Shown one piece after another: positions 1 to 10,603 of a DNA stretch of 42,594 bases. The first letter of the stretch is position 1. Each line of letters opens with the position of its first letter. The position numbers and the translations under genes are program-made. This DNA comes from Thermoplasmata archaeon. Its GTDB lineage: Archaea > Thermoplasmatota > Thermoplasmata > Lutacidiplasmatales > UBA184. The stretch lies in assembly GCA_030037395.1 (NCBI GenBank), contig JASHRJ010000037.1, positions 1 to 42,594 of the forward strand, given 5' to 3'. The notes below the pieces were generated by a model. It made no database searches. It saw only the letters and a program-made list of their open reading frames with translations, and was not told the origin of the DNA.

Positions 1-540
1 CCGCGCGCGGTCGACCGCGGGGTCCTCGGGCCCGAGCGGCGTCGGCTCGGACCGCTCGAGCAGGCGGCGGGCGGCGGCCGGCGCGTCCACCCCCTCCAGC
101 TCCGGGGCGTCGGTCGACGCCCAGCTCGCGAGCCGCTCGCCGAGCAGGTTCGCCGCGCGGTCGAGGTCCCGGAGCGAGCGGACCGCCTCCTCGACGTGCA
201 CGCTCGGGTCCCACGAGGCGCGGAGCCCCCTCTCGGCCTCCCGGAGGAGCGCCTCCCGGTGCGCCTCGGAGGCGCCGGACGGTTCGACCCCGCCCCGGGC
301 GCGGGGGTCGTAGAGGACCCCGGCCCGCGCGAGCCGTCGGTCCCGGCTCCTCCACGGCTCCGTGCCGCGGTCCCGAAGCAGCGTCTCCTCCTCGGGGGTG
401 AGCGCGCCGACGAGCCGGAGCCGGATCCGCTCGGCCAGCGCGTCGGGGTCGGAGGGCGCGGCCTCGGAACGGAGCACCCGGGACCCCTCGAGGAGGTAGG
501 TCCCCTGCCAGGTAGAGAGGAGCGTGCGCTCGGCGGTCAT
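1..540 (-). CDS. nop5: Nop5/Nop56-58-family C/D box snoRNP protein, N-terminal part (runs off left edge)
   Basis: Minus-strand frame open from ATG at 540 to position 1, absent from the ORF track. Reads MTAERTLLSTWQGTYLLEGSRVLRSEAA...ASWDPSVHVEEAVRSLRDLDRAANLLGERLASWASTDAPELEGVD, resembling the archaeal Nop5 N-terminus (TWFGTFLV... and D.HIIQAI.ALDDIDK.INLLSERLREWY..HFPELD). Confidence 0.72.
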   Translation of the reverse strand, partial: MTAERTLLSTWQGTYLLEGSRVLRSEAAPSDPDALAERIRLRLVGALTPEEETLLRDRGTEPWRSRDRRLARAGVLYDPRARGGVEPSGASEAHREALLREAERGLRASWDPSVHVEEAVRSLRDLDRAANLLGERLASWASTDAPELEGVDAPAAARRLLERSEPTPLGPEDPAVDRAR

Positions 541-648
541 CGCTGCTCCGCTCCCGCCGGAGCCGGGCTCGGCCGGGCCGCCCGCCGCGCGCGCATCGGG
601 GGGCGGAGGCGGCGGGGAGATTAAGAGCGCCGCCGGCTCCTCGAGCCG

Positions 649-1542
649 ATGGTCCCGGAGCCGTCGCCCGCCGGTCCGGTCGTTTCCGAGCGCCGGGGGA
701 CGACGGCGCTGCTGACGATCCACCATCCGCCGGTGAACGTCCTGTCCGCGCCGGTGCTGCTCGCGCTCTCCTCGGCGGTCGCCGCGAGCGCCGAGGACCC
801 CGCCGTGCGGGCGATCGTCCTCGCCGGGTCCGCGGAGCGGGCGTTCGCGGCCGGGGCGGACATCCGGGAGATGCGCGAACTGGACCCTGCGGGAGCGCGG
901 GTCCACGGCGCCCGGGGGCAGGCCCTCACGCGCCAGATTGAGCGGACCCCGCTCCCGGTCATCGCCGCGGTGCACGGCGTTTGCCTCGGCGGCGGCCTGG
1001 AGCTGGCGCTCGCCTGCGACTTCCTGGTCGCGAGCGAGGACGCCCAGTTCGGCCAGCCGGAGATCAACCTCGGGGTCATGCCCGGCTGGGGAGGGACCCG
1101 TCGTCTCCCCCGGCGCATCGGCGCCGCGCGGGCCCGCCGGTGGATCCTCACCGGGAGGACGTACGGGGCGCGCGAGGCGGAGGCGGCGGGCCTGGTCGAG
1201 CGCGTGGTGCCCCGGGCGGAGCTCCTCCCGACGGCCCTCGCGCTCGCCGAGGAGCTCGCCGCGAAGCCGCCGCTGGCCCTCGCGGCCGCGAAGGCGGCGG
1301 TGCTCGCCGCGATCGACCCCGGGGTCGAGCCGGGACTCGCCTTCGAGCTCGAGCTCTGGTGCCGGCTCTTCGGCAGCGAGGGGCAGCGCCGCGCCATGGC
1401 GGCGTTCCTCGAGAAGAAGCCGCTCCCCCCGCTCGGCCGGGAGCGGTGGGCCGAGGAGAGCGTCGGGTTCCCGTGGGAGTCCGAGCGCCCCGCCCCCGCC
1501 GACGGAAAGGGCATTAAGCGGGCAGCGCCGCAGCGGCCGTAG
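649..1542 (+). CDS. Enoyl-CoA hydratase/isomerase (crotonase) family protein
   Basis: AFAAGADIREM, HGVCLGGGLELALACDFLVASEDAQFGQPEINLGVMPGWGGTRRLPR crotonase oxyanion-hole motifs; ATG start with an A/T-rich box (gagattaag) upstream. Confidence 0.93.
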   Translation: MVPEPSPAGPVVSERRGTTALLTIHHPPVNVLSAPVLLALSSAVAASAEDPAVRAIVLAGSAERAFAAGADIREMRELDPAGARVHGARGQALTRQIERTPLPVIAAVHGVCLGGGLELALACDFLVASEDAQFGQPEINLGVMPGWGGTRRLPRRIGAARARRWILTGRTYGAREAEAAGLVERVVPRAELLPTALALAEELAAKPPLALAAAKAAVLAAIDPGVEPGLAFELELWCRLFGSEGQRRAMAAFLEKKPLPPLGRERWAEESVGFPWESERPAPADGKGIKRAAPQRP

Positions 1543-1545
1543 CGC

Positions 1546-1618
1546 GCCGCGGTGGCTCAGCTGGCAGAGCGGCTCCTTGGTAAGGAGCAGGTCGAGGGTT
1601 CGAACCCCTCCCGCGGCT
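1546..1618 (+). tRNA. tRNA-Thr(GGT)
   Basis: Acceptor GCCGCGG/CCGCGGC, D-stem GCTC/GAGC, anticodon arm GCTCC-TTGGTAA-GGAGC, T-arm GAGGG-TTCGAAC-CCCTC. Starts 3 nt after the upstream CDS stop. Confidence 0.95.
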
Positions 1619-1642
1619 GCCCCTACCCGGGCCCTCGGCCGG

Positions 1643-1771
1643 CCGTTCCCCCGAACGGGTCGTCGCGGGGAGGACGCCGGCACCGGGCGCGGGGGGTGCG
1701 CCGGCGTCCGCGCGCGGATCCGGAAGAGCGCGCCGTCGGCCGTGCGGCCTACCGAAGGGGTCATCTTCGGT
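1643..1771 (+). other. Intergenic segment with three consecutive perfect hairpins
   Basis: CCGTTC-CCCC-GAACGG (1643-1658); GGACGCCGGC...GCCGGCGTCC (1672-1709); ACCGAAG-GGGTCAT-CTTCGGT (1751-1771). Confidence 0.5.
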
Positions 1772-1797
1772 CCGGCACACGGGCGCCGGGCACGCAG

Positions 1798-1941
1798 ATG
1801 GCGCAGGCGATCGACCCGGTGTGTGGGATGAAGGTGGACCCGGAGCGCGCGGCCGCGACGGGGAGCTACGGGGGCGCGCCGGTGTACTTCTGCTCGGTGG
1901 CGTGCCGGCGCAAGTACGAGGCGACGCACCGCCCGGAGTAG
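1798..1941 (+). CDS. Small stand-alone YHS-domain protein (47 aa)
   Basis: MAQAIDPVCGMKVDPERAAATGSYGGAPVYFCSVACRRKYEATHRPE, a YHS-domain signature (DPVCGM..., YFCS..C...F/Y). Confidence 0.85.
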   Translation: MAQAIDPVCGMKVDPERAAATGSYGGAPVYFCSVACRRKYEATHRPE

Positions 1942-1990
1942 CGCCCCGGGGCGCTGCCGGCCCGGCGAGAGAGCGGCCGACCCTCCACAG

Positions 1991-2000
1991 TCTTATACGC
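1991..2000 (+). promoter_or_regulatory. TATA-like box of the initiator tRNA-Met gene
   Basis: tcttatacgc about 25-30 nt upstream of the tRNA 5' end. Confidence 0.5.
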
Positions 2001-2022
2001 AAGCCTCCATGGCCGCCTCCGC

Positions 2023-2125
2023 AGCGGGGTAGGGTAGTCAGGAAAGCGGCCGGCGGTGCCGGCCGTCCTGAAATCCCGACGGGCTCATAACCCGTAGATC
2101 CATGGTTCAAATCCATGCCCCGCTA
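2023..2125 (+). tRNA. Initiator tRNA-Met(CAT) with predicted D-loop intron (intron ~2045-2072)
   Basis: Acceptor AGCGGGG/CCCCGCT (A1:U72), anticodon arm ACGGG-CTCATAA-CCCGT (three consecutive G:C pairs, initiator signature), T-arm CATGG-TTCAAAT-CCATG. A 28-nt insertion interrupts the D-loop: CAGG-AAA-GCGGCCGGC-GGT-GCCGGCCGT-CCTG-AAA. Confidence 0.9.
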
Positions 2126-2177
2126 CCTTCGCGCGGGGCCGTCGTAGGGGCCCCCCGAACCGGAGCGGAGGGACCGC

Positions 2178-2684
2178 TCAGTCGTGGATCACGGAGGGGG
2201 TGGCCGACCGCCCCTTGGCGGACCTTCTCCGACCGCCCCGCTTCGGCGCGTCGGATTTCGGTCCTTCGGAGGACGGGCTCGCGGGGGCCGGGTCCGTCCC
2301 CTCCTCCGGCGCGGGCGCGACGACGGGCGCCGGGGCCGGCTCGAGCGCGGGCGCCGACGGGGCCGGCGGAGGAGGCGGAGGGCTAGCGGGGACGATCGGG
2401 GCGGGCGCGGCCGCCGGGGCGGGGGCCGGCGCCGGCCGCGAAGGGATCGGGACGAACTCCCCCGGCCGCCAGGTATGAGGCTGCCGGAGCACGTTCATGT
2501 CCTTGAGGAAGAGGTCGGCGTGGCCGCACCCGCGGCAGACCCGCGTGCCGAGCGCCAGCTCGCCGCCGGAGCGGAGCGACAGCGTTCCGCGACCGATCGT
2601 GCCGGTCTTCAGGTTGTCCGCCCAGACGAAGTCGCTTGCGCCGCAGTTGCTGCAGACCGGCACGGGGATCGCCGCCGGTTCCAC
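2178..2684 (-). CDS. Zinc-ribbon protein with long Pro/Ala-rich, basic-ended disordered tail
   Basis: GTG start 2684; MEPAAIPVPVCSNCGASDFVWADNLKTG...TRVCRGCGHADLFLKD (CxxC...CxxC) followed by PAPAPAPAAAPAP... and KRGGRRRSAKGR. TATA-like tttattat upstream. Confidence 0.7.
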   Translation of the reverse strand: MEPAAIPVPVCSNCGASDFVWADNLKTGTIGRGTLSLRSGGELALGTRVCRGCGHADLFLKDMNVLRQPHTWRPGEFVPIPSRPAPAPAPAAAPAPIVPASPPPPPPAPSAPALEPAPAPVVAPAPEEGTDPAPASPSSEGPKSDAPKRGGRRRSAKGRSATPSVIHD

Positions 2685-2775
2685 GCCCGTCCTCGATAAT
2701 AAACCGTGCGCGGACTGGCGGGGGTCGAGCGCGGCCCACGCAACGGCCTTACGCTGCCCGGAGCTTCCGGGAGCG

Positions 2776-3234
2776 ATGCCGGCGCAGCTCTTTCGGCGGA
2801 TCGCGGTCGCGACCGACGGCTCGGCGAGCGCGAAGGCCGCCGTCGCGATGGCGATCGCGCTCGCAAAGACGTACGGCAGCGAGCTGCTCGTGCTCACGGT
2901 CGCCCCGCTCGTCCCCGTGTACGCCGCGCCGAACGCCCCGCTCGTCGCCGCCCCGCTCCCCGAGAGCGCGGCCCCCCGCTACCGCGAGCTGGTCGACACC
3001 GCGGTCCAGGAGGCGAAGGCCGCCGGGCTCACCGCGGTGAGCGGGGTCTGCGAGGAGGGGGTGGTCGTCGACGAGATCCTCGCCCAGATCGACGAGCGCC
3101 GGCCGGACCTCCTGGTCGTCGGCTCGCGGGGGCTCACGGCGGCGAAGCGGCTGCTGCTCGGAAGCGTCTCGACCGCGCTCGTGACGCACGCGGCGTGCCC
3201 GGTGCTGGTCGTGAGGCCGTCTAGCTCGCCGTAG
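2776..3234 (+). CDS. Universal stress protein (UspA family)
   Basis: RRIAVATDGSASAKAAVAMAIALAK...PDLLVVGSRGLTAAKRLLLGSVSTALVTHAACPVLVVR, a typical Usp G-2x-G-9x-G(S/T) motif. Confidence 0.95.
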   Translation: MPAQLFRRIAVATDGSASAKAAVAMAIALAKTYGSELLVLTVAPLVPVYAAPNAPLVAAPLPESAAPRYRELVDTAVQEAKAAGLTAVSGVCEEGVVVDEILAQIDERRPDLLVVGSRGLTAAKRLLLGSVSTALVTHAACPVLVVRPSSSP

Positions 3235-3727
3235 GCCGGACGATCACGCGGGTCGGCACCGGCAGCTTGTGGGACGCCTTCCGCAGCGCTTCCTTCGCGT
3301 CCGCGAGGTGCGCTTCGGTCGTGTACACGGTCAGCAGCTCCGCTCCGATCGGGGCGCGGACCGCGTGGCCGACCGCCTTGCCGAAGGCGCGGCGCATCCC
3401 GTCCGAGATACGGTCGGCCCCGGCGCCCATCGCCATCTTGTGCTCGCGCAGGATCTGATGCGGGAACCGCCGGACCTTGAGATGGAACTCGTTCGGCGCG
3501 GCCTTCTCGAGGACCCGCACCGCGCTGACCCGCGCCGCCTCGAGCGCGACGTCGCGGACCTGGGCGGCCTCCTCGGTACCGAGGGTCAGCGACCAGGGGA
3601 ACGCGCCGCGCACGTTGCCGGTATCGAACTGGGTGATCCGGCAGGTCGGGATCCCTCCCATGTACTCCTGCCGGGTGTAGACCTGGCCCTCGACCTTGCG
3701 GTACATCCGGGCCGGCTTGCGCGTCAT
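3221..3727 (-). CDS. rpl10e: Ribosomal protein L10e (uL16)
   Basis: MTRKPARMYRKVEGQVYTRQEYMGGIPTCRITQFDTGN..., HLKVRRFPHQILREHKMAMGAGADRISDGMRRAFGK. Confidence 0.96.
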   Translation of the reverse strand: MTRKPARMYRKVEGQVYTRQEYMGGIPTCRITQFDTGNVRGAFPWSLTLGTEEAAQVRDVALEAARVSAVRVLEKAAPNEFHLKVRRFPHQILREHKMAMGAGADRISDGMRRAFGKAVGHAVRAPIGAELLTVYTTEAHLADAKEALRKASHKLPVPTRVIVRPTAS

Positions 3728-4683
3728 GGAGGCTGCGCCCGAGGCCGGGGTCGGCTGAAAACCCTTGCGCCCGCCGCGCGGGCGGCGCGGCGGGGGCCGG
3801 CGCCGTGCTCCCCGACCCTCACCTCCCGGAGCGGGACCCGGGTCCGCGCCGCCCAGCGCCGGAGCTCGTCACCGCGCCGGCCCGGAGGCAGGCGCGCGAA
3901 GTAGCTCTGTCCGAGCATCGCCTGCGCGGCCCTCGCGCCGCGCCGCCGCAGGGCCCGGAGCACCGCGCGGAGCCGTGGGGAGGCGAGCCGGACGGTGTCG
4001 GTGAACCTCTCCGAGGCAGACCAGAACCCCTCCTCGGTCGGCTCGGCGGCGAGCCGGCGGAAGAGCGCGGCGCCCGCGCCGAAGCGGCGCTGCCAGCGGG
4101 GGTCGGCGAGCAGCGCGCGCGTGGAGAGCGGGCGACCGACCGCCCCGAGCGCCAGCGAGGCGTCGTACCGCCGCCAGGCGACCGCGCCGAACGGCGGGAT
4201 CCCGGGGGAGGTGCGCAGCTCGAGCCCCCCGCCGCCCGAGATCGCCGCGACCCCGCCGAGTCCCCCTCCGCCGAACAGGTCGGCGAGATGGGCGATCTCG
4301 ATCGCCCTCGCCCGGGGTCGGCGCAGGGCGGCCGCGACCGCGAGCGCGGTCGCGAGGGCCCCCGCGGCGCTCGTCCCGAACCCCTGAGCGACCGGAAGGT
4401 CGCCGTCGATTCGGACCGAGAGCCGGCCGCGCGCCGGCCCGAGGAGGTGCCGCGCCGCTTCGGCCGAGATCTCGTAGCCGAACGGGGCCGCGCCCCGGAC
4501 CTCCACCGTCGTCCGCGGGCCGGGGACCCACGTCGCGTCTGCGACGACCCCGATGTCCAGCACCAAGCCCGCCCCCAGCGAGCCCCGGGCCCGAGGGTCG
4601 CTCGCTCCGGTGGCCGGCACGAAGATACCGGTGACGTGCGACGGGGCGAACGCGGCCGCGCGTCGGACGACCGGGCCGTCCAC
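3724..4683 (-). CDS. GHMP-family kinase, probable archaeal pantoate kinase
   Basis: GHMP motif VAQGFGTSAAGALATALAVA plus N-terminal ...HVTGIFVPATGASDPRARGSLGAGLVLDIGV typical of archaeal pantoate kinases. Confidence 0.82.
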   Translation of the reverse strand: MDGPVVRRAAAFAPSHVTGIFVPATGASDPRARGSLGAGLVLDIGVVADATWVPGPRTTVEVRGAAPFGYEISAEAARHLLGPARGRLSVRIDGDLPVAQGFGTSAAGALATALAVAAALRRPRARAIEIAHLADLFGGGGLGGVAAISGGGGLELRTSPGIPPFGAVAWRRYDASLALGAVGRPLSTRALLADPRWQRRFGAGAALFRRLAAEPTEEGFWSASERFTDTVRLASPRLRAVLRALRRRGARAAQAMLGQSYFARLPPGRRGDELRRWAARTRVPLREVRVGEHGAGPRRAARAAGARVFSRPRPRAQPP

Positions 4684-4715
4684 CGCTCCCCGGCCCTCGC
4701 CCGACGGTCGAGTAC

Positions 4716-4722
4716 TTATAAG
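4716..4722 (+). promoter_or_regulatory. TATA box for PAN gene
   Basis: gtacttataagcggcc upstream of ATG 4774, in the divergent intergenic region. Confidence 0.6.
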
Positions 4723-4773
4723 CGGCCTCGCCTAGTGACTGACGCGTTCCGCCGGCAGGACCGTCAGAACATC

Positions 4774-5982
4774 ATGAGCGAACCGGAGGCTTCGGCCGGC
4801 GCGCAGCACGAGACGTTCGACCGCGTCAACTTCCTCGAGCTGCGGAACACCCAGCTCGCGGAGGCGATCAAGCGGGTCGAGAGCGAGCGCCACTACATGG
4901 AGGCGGAGATCCTCCGCCTGCAGCGCGAGGTCAAGCGCCTCAAGACCGAGCTCGACCGGCTCCGGTATCCGCCGCTGATCGTCGGCAGCGTACGGGACGT
5001 CCTCACCGACGGGCGCGTGATCGTCAAGTCGTCGACCGGGCCGGACTTCGTGGTCAACGCCGCCGAGACCGTCGAGCACGCGAAGATCACCGTCGGCAGC
5101 CGCGTCGCGCTTAACAAGCAGACCCTGGCGGTGATGGGGGTCCTGCCGGCGTCGCTGGACCCGCTGGTGACGGCGAGCGAGATCGTCGACAAGCCGTCGG
5201 TGACCTACCAGCAGATTGGCGGGCTCTCCGACCAGATCCGCGAGATCCGCGAGGCGGTGGAGTACCCGCTGCTCCGCTCGGAGCTGTACCGCAAGGTCGG
5301 GGTCGACCCTCCCAAGGGGGTCCTGCTGATCGGCTCTCCCGGCACCGGCAAGACGCTGATCGCCAAGGCGGTCGCGCACCACACGAACGCGACGTTCGTC
5401 CGGCTCGTCGGCAGCGAGCTGGTCCAGAAGTACATCGGCGAGGGGGCTCGCCTGGTCCGGGAGCTGTTCCAGCTGGCCCGGGAGAAGGCGCCGACGATCA
5501 TCTTCATCGACGAGGTGGACTCGATCGGAGCGAAGCGGCTGGAGGTCGCCACCAGCGGCGACCGCGAGGTCCAGCGCACGCTGATGCAGCTCCTGGCGGA
5601 GATGGACGGCTTCGAGCCGCTGTCGAACGTCAAGATCATCGCGGCGACCAACCGGCCGGACATCCTGGACGACGCGCTGCTGCGCCCGGGGCGGTTCGAC
5701 CGGATCATCGACGTGCCGGTGCCGACGTTCGTCGGCCGGGTGGAGATCTTCAAGATCCACAGCCGCGGCATGGCGCTGCGCGAGGCGATCGACTTCGAGG
5801 CGCTCGCGGGGCGGTGCGAGGGATCGACCGGGGCGGACATCCGGGCGATCTGCACCGAGGCCGGCATGTGGGCGATCCGCGAGGAGCGGGAGAGCGTGAC
5901 GACGGCGGACTTCGAGCGGGCGATCGAGAAGGTCGTCGGCGAGGAGGAGCTCCGCAAGGAGTCCGTCACGATGTTCGCCTGA
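4774..5982 (+). CDS. pan: Proteasome-activating nucleotidase (PAN), AAA+ ATPase
   Basis: N-terminal coiled coil, OB domain, [78 protein letters not shown]-terminus ...SVTMFA. Confidence 0.96.
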   Translation: MSEPEASAGAQHETFDRVNFLELRNTQLAEAIKRVESERHYMEAEILRLQREVKRLKTELDRLRYPPLIVGSVRDVLTDGRVIVKSSTGPDFVVNAAETVEHAKITVGSRVALNKQTLAVMGVLPASLDPLVTASEIVDKPSVTYQQIGGLSDQIREIREAVEYPLLRSELYRKVGVDPPKGVLLIGSPGTGKTLIAKAVAHHTNATFVRLVGSELVQKYIGEGARLVRELFQLAREKAPTIIFIDEVDSIGAKRLEVATSGDREVQRTLMQLLAEMDGFEPLSNVKIIAATNRPDILDDALLRPGRFDRIIDVPVPTFVGRVEIFKIHSRGMALREAIDFEALAGRCEGSTGADIRAICTEAGMWAIREERESVTTADFERAIEKVVGEEELRKESVTMFA

Positions 5983-6025
5983 GCGGCCCGGAGGTCCCCG
6001 CCGCGCGCGGGCCGGGGGGTCGTCC

Positions 6026-6981
6026 CTACCGGGCCGCCGGCGGAGCCGAGAGCGTCGTCCGCCCCACGAGGCGCGGGCCGGCCGGGACCCCGAGGTCGAG
6101 CACGAACGCCGGCTCACCGGGGGCGTAGACGAGCGGCCGGTCGGCGGCTAGCGTCACGCCGCGGTCGGACAGCTCGCCCAGCCGAGCCGGCACGACCTGC
6201 AACCCGACCGCGAGGTGCACCGCGGCGCCGGCGCCCGCGTCCCCCCTGTAGTACCGGCAGCGGGCCAGCGCGCCCCCGGACAGCTCCGGGGCGACGGAGA
6301 GGGCGCCGGGGGGAGCGAGGCGCTGCCCGCGTCCGAGCTCCTCCGCCTCGACCCCGCGCAGGGCGATCCCGACCCGCTCGCCACAGGCCGCCTCCTTGCG
6401 GTCGACGTCGTGGACCTGGATCGACCGGACCTCCACCTCGCGGCCGGTCGGGTAGAGGACGAGCCGGTCGTGCGCCCGGACGGTCCCCCGCCGCACGACC
6501 CCGAGCGCGACCGGCCCCACGCCCTTCACCGGGAACGCGTGGTCGATCGGGACGTCGACCGGTCCCGCGACCGCGGGCGCGGTCACCTCCGCGAGCGCCG
6601 CGCGCAGGCTCGGTCCGTCGGTCGGCACCGGCCGCGCGCTCGCAAGCCGGCTCCCGCGCAGCGCCCGGGCGAGCTCCTCCTCGCCGACCGAGGGACCCCG
6701 GGCGACGGTGACCGGGAGCTCGGTGGTCTCGACGACCGCGATCGTCTCGGCGACGGCGCGGCTCAGCTCGCCGACGACGACGAGCGCGTGGTCGGCCATC
6801 GCGAGCGCTTGGAACAGCGGCGCGAGCTTCTCGGGGAAGGCGGTCGGCTCTACTGCGGTGACCGCCCGTGCGTCGTGGACCTCGTGGTACAGCGTGAGGT
6901 CCGAGACGGTCCCCTTCTTGCCGAGCTCCTGCGCGAGCGCCGGCGCGCCCACGACCGCGATCGTCACCGCCGCCGGCACGG

Positions 6982-6985
<4 letters not shown>
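6026..6985 (-). CDS. EF-Tu/SelB-like protein with degenerate GTPase domain
   Basis: GTG start 6985 overlaps the ClpB TGA by 4 nt. MTVPAAVTIAVVGAPALAQELGKKGTVSDLTLYHEVHDARAV...; domain-2 region FPVKGVGPVALGVVRRGTVRAHDRLVLYPTGREVEVRSIQVHDVDRKEAACGERVGIALRGVEAEELGRGQRL. Confidence 0.8.
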
Positions 6986-9585
<2,600 letters not shown>

Positions 9586-9640
9586 CGGGCCGCGCCATCG
9601 GGGAGAGCCCCTTTAAGCCGCGCGCCCGTCCTCGGCCGCC

Positions 9641-10579
9641 GTGGCCGAGCTCGGGGTCCGACTCGCCGGTCTCGAGCTGCGGAACCCGTTCCTGCTCGCC
9701 TCCGGCATCTGGGGCGAGAGCGGCGTCTCCCTCGGAGGGGCCTGGAGCGCGGGCGCCGGCGGGGTGATCACGAAGTCGATCGGCTCGGTCCCCCGGGCCG
9801 GCTATCCGAACCCGACGATCGAGACGTACGACCGATGGGGGATGCTCAACGCGATGGGGCTGCCGAACCCCGGCATCGACGAGTACCCCACGGAGATCGC
9901 GGCGGCCCGGGCGGCGGGGGCGCCGGTGATCGGCTCGATCTTCGGCGCCACCCCGGAGGAGTTCGCCGAGCTCGCCCGCCGGATGGCCGCCACCGGGGTC
10001 CTCGCGCTGGAGCTGAACCTGAGCTGTCCGCACGCCGAAGGGTACGGGACCGAGGTCGGGGGCACCCCGGAGGAGGTGGAGGCGATCGTCCGCGCGGTGT
10101 CGCGGGCGGTGCGGCTGCCGGTCCTCGCCAAGATCACCCCGAACTCGGCCGACCCGGCCGGCCTCGCCGAGGCCGCGGAGCGGGGCGGCGCCGCGGCGGT
10201 CAGCGCGATCAACACCGTCCGCGCCCTCGCGATCGACGTCCGGCTGAGGCGGCCGGTCCTGGCGCATGGCCTCGGCGGCCTGAGCGGCTCCGCGATCAAG
10301 CCGGTCGGGCTCGCCTGCGTCTGGCAGATCTACGAGCGGACCCGCCTGCCGATCGTCGGCGTCGGGGGGATCTCCCGCGCGGAGGACGCCCTCGAGTACC
10401 TCATGGCCGGCGCGACGGCGCTGGAGGTCGGCACGGCGATCGCCTTCGACGGGATCTCGGTGTTCGGCCGGCTCGCGGACGGCCTTGCCCGCCTTCTGGA
10501 CGAGCTCGGGATCGCGCGCGCCGCGGACGCGGTCGGGGCGGCGCACCCGGGCGGCGCGGCCGCTCGGCCGAGCCGCTAA
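9641..10579 (+). CDS. pyrD: Dihydroorotate dehydrogenase, class 1B catalytic subunit
   Basis: GTG start; LRNPFLLASGIWGES, NLSCPHAEGYGTEVGG, SAINTVRALAIDV, GLGGLSGSAIKPVGLACVWQIYERTRLPIVGVGGI. Confidence 0.95.
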   Translation: MAELGVRLAGLELRNPFLLASGIWGESGVSLGGAWSAGAGGVITKSIGSVPRAGYPNPTIETYDRWGMLNAMGLPNPGIDEYPTEIAAARAAGAPVIGSIFGATPEEFAELARRMAATGVLALELNLSCPHAEGYGTEVGGTPEEVEAIVRAVSRAVRLPVLAKITPNSADPAGLAEAAERGGAAAVSAINTVRALAIDVRLRRPVLAHGLGGLSGSAIKPVGLACVWQIYERTRLPIVGVGGISRAEDALEYLMAGATALEVGTAIAFDGISVFGRLADGLARLLDELGIARAADAVGAAHPGGAAARPSR

Positions 10580-10603
10580 GAGCGCGAGCGGCTCGTCGCG
10601 CCC

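Noticed and set aside
196-624. 142-aa plus ORF at the left edge
   Set aside because: Antisense to the convincing Nop5-like frame on the minus strand (1-540).
3805-4773. Long N-terminal extension of PAN (ORF 3805..5982)
   Set aside because: Antisense to the pantoate kinase gene and Arg/Pro/Gly-rich; TATA box and ATG at 4774 define the real start.
4732-6117. 461-aa antisense ORF opposite PAN
   Set aside because: Mirror-frame artefact of PAN coding sequence; Arg/Asp-rich without domain signatures.
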